Source: Methylophaga sp.
Lineage (GTDB): Bacteria; Pseudomonadota; Gammaproteobacteria; Nitrosococcales; Methylophagaceae
Direction: 5' to 3'
Length of the DNA: 22,741 nt
Assembly: GCA_014762585.1 (NCBI GenBank)
Contig: JABURN010000232.1
Location: 1 to 22,741 of the forward strand
Numbering within the stretch: the first letter of the stretch is position 1; each line of letters opens with the position of its first letter. Both the position numbers and the translations under genes were made by a program. Below, one piece after another: positions 1 to 5,755 of the stretch. The notes under the pieces are model-generated. The model was not told the origin of the DNA, did not search any database, and saw nothing but the letters and a program-made list of their open reading frames with translations.

Positions 1-2
1 CC

Positions 3-1547
3 CTGTTAGTGTCCAGCAGTGTTGTGCTGAGCGATACTGATGTCATTCCTCTGAGTCAGAGTCAAAACCCCTGGTTTGAACAGGCGCAAAGCAAGCTCGC
101 AGAAAAGCCGGTTTTTGAGCCCGGAAAAAAAGCCAAAAACATCATTATGTTTGTCGGTGATGGTATGGGTGTGTCCACCATTACCGCGGCGCGGATTCTG
201 GATGGTCAGAACAAAGGCCTGGCCGGGGAAGAGAACAGCCTGAGTTTTGAAGCCTTTCCGTTTACCGGACTCTCCAAAACCTACAATGTGGATGCCCAGA
301 CACCGGATTCTGCCGGTACCATGACCGCGATAATCACCGGTGTGAAAACAGATGCAGGCATTATCGGCATTGATGAAGACGTCACACGCGGTGACTGCAC
401 CAGCGTCAGTGGTAATGAACTGGTCAGCGCACTGGAACTCGCGGAAATGGCGGGCCACTCGACGGGCTTTGTCACCACAACACGGGTCACGCACGCCACG
501 CCAGCAGCGACCTATGCCAAGTCACCGGAGCGGAACTGGGAAGACAGCTCTGATCTGCCAGAGGATGCAGTGACAGCAGACTGTGAAGATATTGCCTCGC
601 AACTGGTCAGTTTTGAGCAGCGACTGGAGCAACGTTATCCAACAGTAGATATTGATGGCATTGAAGTCATGATGGGCGGTGGCCGTCGTCATTTTCTGCC
701 CAATCAGCCAGCCTCAGATAATGAGGATGAAAAAAGCTTATTCACTGGTGACCGAAATGACCAGCGCAACCTAATTGATGAGTGGCAGGCACAATATCCG
801 GACGGTCATTACATCGAGAATCAGGCGGGATTTGATGCCGTGAACCCTGCTGAAACCCAGAAGCTGCTGGCGCTGTTTGAAGATTCACATATGCACTATG
901 AGGCTGATCGCGGCAATGATGACGCCGGCGAACCATCACTCAGTGAGATGACAGCCAAAGCGATTGATATTCTGGATAACAATGAAAATGGCTTTTTCCT
1001 GCTGGTGGAAGGCGGACGTATTGACCATGCCCATCATGCCGGTAATGCCTATAACGCCCTGACAGATACGATTGAGTTTGCTCGCGCAGTCGAGGTCGCT
1101 CTGGAGAGCACCAACAGCGAAGAAACACTGATTATCGTGACTGCTGATCACAGTCATGTCTTTACCATGGCCGGTTATCCCAAGCGTGGTAATCCGATCC
1201 TGGGAAAAGTCGTTAATATTGGTGAAGACAAACCGGCAGAAGCAGAAGATGGTATGCCATACACTACCCTGGGCTATGCCAATGGCTTAGGGTTCCGTGA
1301 CTTGGGGGATGAATCCAACGCGGATGTTACTTACCAGCAGCCAGCCAATACCGGACGTCATGATCTCAGCCATGTTGATACCGAGGCAAAAGGTTATCAT
1401 CAGGAAGCGCTGGTGCCGTTGGGATCAGAAACCCACGGTGGTGAGGATGTGGCTATTTACGCGATTGGGCCCGGTGCTTCAGCCGTCTCCGGTGTCAATG
1501 AGCAGAACCTGATTTTTCACATCATGCGCCGGGTGGCGAACTGGTAA
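3..1547 (+). CDS. phoA: Alkaline phosphatase, PhoA family (5' end cut by window)
   Basis: Periplasmic phosphomonoesterase that releases inorganic phosphate. Family motifs appear in order: FVGDGMG (metal Asp), PDSAGTMTA with the catalytic Ser, THATPA, EGGRIDHAHH (Glu, Asp and His metal ligands), TADHSH and ETHGGEDV. The THATPA and IDHAHH motifs place His at the positions equivalent to E. coli Asp153 and Lys328, as in most non-enteric alkaline phosphatases (family knowledge). The frame is open to the window edge and the first visible residues (LLVSSSVVLS) look like the end of a signal peptide. The GTG at position 9 is therefore unlikely to be the true start, and the gene begins outside the window. 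About 515 residues are visible, so the family length is almost complete. It converges on the BLUF-EAL gene with only four bases between the stop codons. No Pho box can be seen because the promoter is outside. Confidence 0.93.
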   Translation: MLVSSSVVLSDTDVIPLSQSQNPWFEQAQSKLAEKPVFEPGKKAKNIIMFVGDGMGVSTITAARILDGQNKGLAGEENSLSFEAFPFTGLSKTYNVDAQTPDSAGTMTAIITGVKTDAGIIGIDEDVTRGDCTSVSGNELVSALELAEMAGHSTGFVTTTRVTHATPAATYAKSPERNWEDSSDLPEDAVTADCEDIASQLVSFEQRLEQRYPTVDIDGIEVMMGGGRRHFLPNQPASDNEDEKSLFTGDRNDQRNLIDEWQAQYPDGHYIENQAGFDAVNPAETQKLLALFEDSHMHYEADRGNDDAGEPSLSEMTAKAIDILDNNENGFFLLVEGGRIDHAHHAGNAYNALTDTIEFARAVEVALESTNSEETLIIVTADHSHVFTMAGYPKRGNPILGKVVNIGEDKPAEAEDGMPYTTLGYANGLGFRDLGDESNADVTYQQPANTGRHDLSHVDTEAKGYHQEALVPLGSETHGGEDVAIYAIGPGASAVSGVNEQNLIFHIMRRVANW

Positions 1548-1560
1548 TTGACTACCAGTT
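1539..1560. terminator. Symmetric hairpin over two convergent stop codons
   Basis: A perfect 8-bp inverted repeat (AACTGGTA / TACCAGTT, 6-base loop) covers the last codons and stops of both the phosphatase gene and the convergent BLUF-EAL gene. It could work as a bidirectional transcript end, but neither side has a clear T-tract, so intrinsic termination is uncertain. No other terminator is visible between the two genes. Confidence 0.45.
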
Positions 1561-2768
1561 AATCTGGGGAAAGCCATTGAATGAAGGCCGGGCAAAGTAA
1601 AACCCCTGGAATTTACTGACACCGGCTTCCAGCAGCCAGTTGACTTCGGCTGCGTCCTCAACGCCTTCAGCAATAACTGAAATCCCAAGCGAATAGCAGC
1701 ATTCTATCACCGCCCTCACGATTGCCTGCTTGGGTCCATTGGTCTGAATGCCCTGAATCAGCTTGCGATCAATTTTCAGTTTGTCCGGTTGAAACTCTGC
1801 CAACAGCGACAGCCCGGCAAAGCCGGCGCCGAAATCATCGATAGCGACTTTTATACCTGCGGCTCTGAGGCGGGTGACAGCACCATGAAAGGCATCATGA
1901 TTGGTGATGGCTTCCTCTTCGGTGATTTCTACGATGATCTGCTCACTGAACAGGCCGAGACTTTCAATTTTGTCCAGCAGGAAGTCGACGGCATCGGGAA
2001 TCATGATCAGTGACATCGGTAACAGGTTGACCGAGACGCGGCAGGGTAAGCCCATATCTGCAGCGATTTGCAGTGCGTACTGCTTGGATTCCAGATCAAA
2101 GCGATACAGGTCGATGCCACTGTATTGTGACAAAATCGTCGCTGGAGATTCGTTGTTAGGGCCGCGAAGCAGGGCCTCCGCAGAGGTCACCAGCTTGCTG
2201 ATCGGATTGACGATAGGCTGGAAAGCGAAATTGACTGGATAAAGACCGAGTGATTCCCCGTTGCTGAACTCTGGCACCGCCTCTTGTGGCAGGTCTTCGT
2301 AGAGTTCATCTGAGAGTATGGTGTAGGGCTCCCGCCATCGGCCTTTGGCAAAGGCATCGATAATCATGGAGGCACGCGTCTCATCGACCCGCTTGAGATT
2401 ATCCAGACCCAGCTTGTATAGCTGGTTATCAAAGGTCAGATCGCTGGAGATGATCTGCTTGCCACCATCATCCTTGATGACGATAAAACCAAGGCCCCAT
2501 TCATCAAACGTGCGTTTGTAGATGGGCTCGTCAAGCACCGTCACGACTTCTTCATGTCTGGGATCCGTTTGAATCAGCTCATACAAGGCAGTGACCTTCT
2601 GCCGGGGCCTTCCAATACCTGCATGAAATACTGCCCGTCGAAGACCAGCATGCCGGTGATGTCACGATCGCGATTTCTGACAGCGAAATGCTTCGACATC
2701 GCGACAACTTTGTCTTTTTTCAATTGGTTGGTTGAACGACTTCGATAGACCAACAGGCTCAGTGACAT
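1552..2768 (-). pseudogene. BLUF-EAL blue-light c-di-GMP phosphodiesterase, frameshifted
   Basis: An N-terminal BLUF flavin photosensor is fused to a C-terminal EAL phosphodiesterase. The reading frame breaks at a GGGG run (2604-2607): the BLUF half runs from 2768 to a stop at 2574, and the EAL half continues one frame away to 1552. Restoring one base gives a continuous protein of about 405 aa, the length of BlrP1/YcgF-type proteins. The restored BLUF domain has Tyr8, Asn32, Gln50 and Trp91, which match AppA Tyr21, Asn45, Gln63 and Trp104 at a constant offset of 13. The EAL half keeps EAL (AEALLRG), VSVNLLP, VEITEEE, AIDDFG, KLKID, AEGVE and QGF, so it looks catalytically competent. The start is ATG 2768; GTG 2780 is an alternative. 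It may be a pseudogene, a sequencing error in a homopolymer, or a phase-variable site. Confidence 0.8.
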
Positions 2769-2795
2769 AGCCAATTCCACTGGTTTTTGTAAGAC

Positions 2796-2824
2796 ATTAA
2801 CATAGCTTTATGACATTGTGTAAA
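2796..2824 (-). promoter_or_regulatory. Candidate sigma70 promoter for the BLUF-EAL gene
   Basis: On the minus strand, TTTACA (2819-2824, 5 of 6 to consensus) and GTTAAT (2796-2801, 4 of 6) are 17 bases apart, about 28 bases upstream of ATG 2768. Found by eye; no experimental support. Confidence 0.4.
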
Positions 2825-2834
2825 CCCGTCATCG

Positions 2835-2937
2835 AGGGGGCTATACCCCTTTGGGAGTACACTTTCATCGGTATTTAACCCCCTGTTCAGCCTCACTAAA
2901 ATCAAGTTCATGAATGGTTGCTGAGTGGTTAGGGGGT
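2835..2937 (+). promoter_or_regulatory. C-rich/G-rich leader of the truncated haemoglobin gene
   Basis: Four complementary blocks are present: AGGGGG (2835-2840), ACCCCT (2845-2850), ACCCCCT (2878-2884) and AGGGGGT (2931-2937). The last is the ribosome binding site of the globin gene. Blocks 1 and 4 can each pair with blocks 2 or 3, so alternative folds could hide or free the ribosome site. No clear plus-strand promoter was found, so it is unknown which blocks are transcribed. Confidence 0.35.
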
Positions 2938-2941
2938 AAAC

Positions 2942-3364
2942 ATGCAGCAAGCGATGACAAATCGCCGTGAAAGTATTTACCAGCAGATTGGTGGCGCGGA
3001 AGGCGTTGAACAACTGGTGGAGACGTTCTGCGGCATCCTGGAAACAACAGAGGTCGGCAAGCCTGTTTATCTGTTGCACCTGCGGGGACATGGTATGGCC
3101 CATGCCCGGATGGAGCAGTTCAATTTCTTTTCCGGCCTTTTCGGTGGCCCCAAACTTTATGCAGAAAAGTGGGGGCACTCCAACGTGCGCCAGATCCATG
3201 CCCATGTCGATATTGATGACAGTGTCAGTCAGGCCTGGCTCACCAGTATGTCGATGGCGCTGGACAAGCTTAATTACTCAACACAACTCAAACAGCAATT
3301 GATGCAGAGCTTTACTGACATGGCGGCTTTATTGGTGCGCCAGTCTGCCCAGGCCCGAGTTTAG
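2942..3364 (+). CDS. Group II truncated haemoglobin
   Basis: A small haem-binding globin of 140 aa, within the family's usual range of roughly 120-140. Visible family features are YQQIGG at the start of helix A, FFSGLFGGPKLY (the E-F region with the GGP signature), RQIHAHVDI with proximal His86, and QAWL with the conserved helix-G Trp99. Group II proteins usually have Tyr at B10 in an FY pair. Here the residue is Cys30 (ETFCGIL), which should change the distal haem pocket (inference). The start ATG follows AGGGGGT at good spacing. The stop overlaps the XRE-cupin stop through a shared TTAG. The likely role is O2, NO or peroxide chemistry; the substrate cannot be told from sequence. Its neighbours give no direct link to the methylamine genes. 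Confidence 0.85.
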   Translation: MQQAMTNRRESIYQQIGGAEGVEQLVETFCGILETTEVGKPVYLLHLRGHGMAHARMEQFNFFSGLFGGPKLYAEKWGHSNVRQIHAHVDIDDSVSQAWLTSMSMALDKLNYSTQLKQQLMQSFTDMAALLVRQSAQARV

Positions 3365-3993
3365 TTGTGTTGATCGCCTTCAAAGTCGTCGAGGCTGTCG
3401 TAGTAAATGATAGCCAGATAACGGATCGGCATGTCCAGTTTGGCCATCGGTCGATGCGGCTGTTCGGCATCAAAAGTCAGCGAATCACCGGGTTCGAGGA
3501 TATAGAGCTTGTCGCCCACAGAATATTCCAGCTTGCCTTCCAGCATATAGATGAATTCGGTACCGGCGTGCTCGAAAGGATCAAACACCTCGCTGTCTTC
3601 ATCGAGCGAAATCAGGAACGGTTCAAACAGTTTCTTCGGGCCCGTGTCATAGGCCAGCAGGTTATAAGTGTGGCCGCTTTTGGTGCCGCGACGAACCACT
3701 TCCATGCCTTCACCGTGACGGACGTATTGGGCGCCGGCCTTTGGCGTGTCGTAGTCATGAAACAGTCGGGACAGGGTGACACCCAGCGCGTTGGCCAGAT
3801 GTTCCAGTTTTTCGAGGCTGGGTGACGTGAGACCGTTTTCGATTTTGCTCAACATGCCACGGCTGACATTGGCCCGTTTGCTGACTTCGGCAATAGTCAG
3901 ACCGTTCTCCATTCGCAGGTGGCGCAGTGTGTTGCCAAGATGTTTGTCCAGCGAGTGGCCAGTCCCTGTGTTAAGCGGTTCTTTGTTGTTCAC
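3361..3993 (-). CDS. XRE-cupin transcriptional regulator (PuuR/SutR type)
   Basis: A 210-aa DNA-binding regulator. An XRE helix-turn-helix lies at about residues 18-72 (LRHLRMENGLTIAEVSKRA, then SRGMLSKIENG). A C-terminal cupin lies at about 115-200 (FEHAGTEFIYMLEGKLEY, LEPGDSLTFDAEQPH). Regulators of this architecture, such as PuuR, control amine and amino-acid catabolism and sense a small ligand in the cupin. The gene is divergent from the NMG operon, and two PuuR-like operator sites lie between them, so it is the obvious candidate regulator of methylamine use (inference). The start is GTG 3993 with GGAG about 11 bases upstream. The ligand might be methylamine, gamma-glutamylmethylamide or N-methylglutamate; the sequence does not decide. 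Confidence 0.85.
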   Translation of the reverse strand: MNNKEPLNTGTGHSLDKHLGNTLRHLRMENGLTIAEVSKRANVSRGMLSKIENGLTSPSLEKLEHLANALGVTLSRLFHDYDTPKAGAQYVRHGEGMEVVRRGTKSGHTYNLLAYDTGPKKLFEPFLISLDEDSEVFDPFEHAGTEFIYMLEGKLEYSVGDKLYILEPGDSLTFDAEQPHRPMAKLDMPIRYLAIIYYDSLDDFEGDQHN

Positions 3994-4033
3994 GCCTGAA
4001 AATACTCCGTTGTATGCCTTTGTCAGGGCTTTG

Positions 4034-4039
4034 ATTATA
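4034..4039 (-). promoter_or_regulatory. Consensus -10 element for the XRE-cupin gene
   Basis: A perfect TATAAT on the minus strand, about 40 bases upstream of GTG 3993. No good -35 hexamer is present at 16-18 bases. Transcription would run toward the regulator gene. Confidence 0.45.
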
Positions 4040-4071
4040 CATCAGTTTTCGGCACAGGGACGAACCAAGGA

Positions 4072-4084
4072 TTCATTATATGAA
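4072..4084. promoter_or_regulatory. Operator-like site 1, TTCATTATATGAA
   Basis: Near-palindrome TTCAT-TAT-ATGAA in the divergent spacer. Its reverse strand contains ATATAATGAA, which matches ten bases of the E. coli PuuR consensus (AAAATATAATGAACA, from memory). It lies upstream of the TTGACA element of the NMG operon, 72 bp centre to centre from site 2. Confidence 0.5.
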
Positions 4085-4103
4085 AAAAAGTTTACAAGAA
4101 GTA

Positions 4104-4132
4104 TTGACATCAAAAATCAGTCATGCGTAAAT
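4104..4132 (+). promoter_or_regulatory. Candidate promoter of the NMG operon
   Basis: A perfect TTGACA (4104-4109), a 17-base spacer and a weak -10 (GTAAAT, 4127-4132). The predicted start near 4139 would leave a leader of about 100 bases before mgdA and place operator-like site 2 over the transcription start. The weak -10 lowers confidence; a start elsewhere in 4085-4160 is possible. Confidence 0.4.
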
Positions 4133-4141
4133 GGAAATCAA

Positions 4142-4158
4142 GTTTCATATAGTGAAAC
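4142..4158. promoter_or_regulatory. Operator-like site 2, GTTTCATATAGTGAAAC
   Basis: A perfect inverted repeat with 6-bp arms (GTTTCA / TGAAAC) and a 5-base centre. The ATATAGTGAAACA stretch resembles site 1 and the PuuR pattern. It overlaps the predicted start of NMG transcription, a usual position for repression. Confidence 0.5.
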
Positions 4159-4236
4159 AATGTTTACTAAAAAGGTGGTAGCCGCAGTCTACTTCTTAGG
4201 TAGTAGAAGCAAGCGCCACGGCAGTGGAGGTTAAGA

Positions 4237-5478
4237 ATGCCATTAGGACTTTTGAAATACGGTCTTAGCAAAGAACATCCGGCACCACGCTTTTTCCGGG
4301 ACTGCACGCAGCCCAAGAAAAGCTATGATGCTGTCATTATCGGCGGCGGTGGTCATGGCCTCGCTGCAGCTTACTACCTGGCCAAAGATTACGGCATCAC
4401 CAATGTGGCGGTGCTGGAAAAAGGCTACATCGGCGGCGGTAACACCGGCCGTAACACAACCATTGTTCGTTCCAACTACCTGACACCGGAAGGCGTCAAC
4501 TTCTACGATGCCAGCGTCAAGATGTATGAAGACCTGTCAGAAGAGCTGGATCTGAACCTGTTTTACTCCACCCGTGGTCATTTTACGCTGGCCCACACCG
4601 AATCCGCCATGCGCACTATGCGCTGGCGTGCTGAAGTCAATAAGCATGTCGGTGTCGAGAGCTATGTGGTCGGTCCGGATGAAATCTCCAAAGCCTGTCC
4701 GCAGCTCGATATCCAATGTAGTGGTCAGGCGCCGATCCTGGGCGCGCTGTATCACGCACCGGGTTCTGTGGCGCGACACGATGCTGTGGCCTGGGGCTAT
4801 GCCAAAGAAGCCGATCGCATGGGCGTGGAAATCTTCCAGATGACTGAAGTCACCGGCATCGATGTGAAAAGCGGCAAGGTCGTCGGCGTGAATACCAGTA
4901 AAGGCTATATCGAAACGAACCGCGTCTTGTCTGCCGTTGCCGGTTTCACTCCGCGTATTACTGACATGGTCGATATCGACACCCCGATTGTGATTCATCC
5001 GCTGCAGGCCTGTGTCAGTGAGCCGATGAAACCCTGGCTCGATACCATCCTGGTGTCCGGCAGCCTGCATGTTTATGTCAGCCAGTCATCCCGTGGTGAG
5101 CTGGTGATGGGCTCCTCGCTGGATCCTTACGAAGTGCACTCGACCCGCAGTTCACTGGACTTCGTGGAAGGCCTCACCTCGCACATCGTCGATATGTTCC
5201 CGTTCCTGTCCAACGTCAAAGTGGTGCGTCAGTGGGCCGGTATGGCTGACCTGACACCGGACTTTGCGCCGGTCATGGGCAAGACCCCGGTGGAAGGTTT
5301 CTATCTCGACGCCGGCTGGGGCACCTGGGGCTTTAAGGCGACACCTATCAGCGGTAAGACAATGGCCGAGACCATTGCCCGTGATGTGGCGCCGGATCTG
5401 ATCCAGCCTTTCCGTTTATCCCGTTTTGAAGACTACGAGCTGACCGGTGAAAAAGGTGCAGCCTCGGTCGGCCATTAA
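4237..5478 (+). CDS. mgdA: N-methylglutamate dehydrogenase subunit A (SoxB/beta-like)
   Basis: The catalytic flavoprotein subunit, 413 aa, of the heterotetrameric NMG dehydrogenase, which oxidises N-methylglutamate to glutamate while passing the methyl carbon on as formaldehyde or methylene-tetrahydrofolate. It has a DAO-type FAD fold: the dinucleotide motif VIIGGGGHGLAAAYYLA at 33-49, GGGNTGRNTT at 66-75, and AGWGTWGFKATP near the C terminus. RHDAVAW at about 180-186 matches the region that carries the covalent-FMN His in sarcosine oxidase beta (family knowledge, exact residue inferred). It resembles sarcosine oxidase beta, but linkage to gmaS and mgsABC argues for NMG. The start ATG follows GGAGG (4226-4230). 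It is the first gene of the operon; mgdB starts 13 bases after its stop. Confidence 0.88.
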   Translation: MPLGLLKYGLSKEHPAPRFFRDCTQPKKSYDAVIIGGGGHGLAAAYYLAKDYGITNVAVLEKGYIGGGNTGRNTTIVRSNYLTPEGVNFYDASVKMYEDLSEELDLNLFYSTRGHFTLAHTESAMRTMRWRAEVNKHVGVESYVVGPDEISKACPQLDIQCSGQAPILGALYHAPGSVARHDAVAWGYAKEADRMGVEIFQMTEVTGIDVKSGKVVGVNTSKGYIETNRVLSAVAGFTPRITDMVDIDTPIVIHPLQACVSEPMKPWLDTILVSGSLHVYVSQSSRGELVMGSSLDPYEVHSTRSSLDFVEGLTSHIVDMFPFLSNVKVVRQWAGMADLTPDFAPVMGKTPVEGFYLDAGWGTWGFKATPISGKTMAETIARDVAPDLIQPFRLSRFEDYELTGEKGAASVGH

Positions 5479-5491
5479 TGAGAGCTAAGCG

Positions 5492-5755
5492 ATGAAATTA
5501 CTTCAATGTCCAATCAACGGCATCCGGCCTCTCAGCGAATTCACCTACGGCGGTGAATACCGCGATATGCCGAATCCCGACACCTGCAGCGACAAGGAAT
5601 GGGCTGCCTACGTGCACTATCGTCATGGTGCACCCGGTGTGAAAAAGGAATGGTGGTACCACGGGCCCAGCGGCACCTGGTTTATTGCCGAACGCGACAC
5701 GATGGCTGACAAAGTCGTCCGCACCTACATTGCCGGTCAGGAGGAAGCAAAATGA
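5492..5755 (+). CDS. mgdB: N-methylglutamate dehydrogenase subunit B (SoxD/delta-like)
   Basis: An 87-aa small subunit, as in sarcosine oxidase delta. Visible family features are the N-terminal CPINGIRPLSEF, then YGGE, SDKEWAAYVHYR and GTWFIAERDT. In sarcosine oxidase delta a zinc is held by a CPxCG pair plus a His and a Cys before the WF motif. Here the second Cys of the pair is Asn (CPING) and the last Cys is replaced (HGPSGTWF), leaving only one Cys and the His. Zinc binding is therefore doubtful. Its stop overlaps the mgdC start as ATGA, indicating translational coupling. Confidence 0.85.
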   Translation: MKLLQCPINGIRPLSEFTYGGEYRDMPNPDTCSDKEWAAYVHYRHGAPGVKKEWWYHGPSGTWFIAERDTMADKVVRTYIAGQEEAK

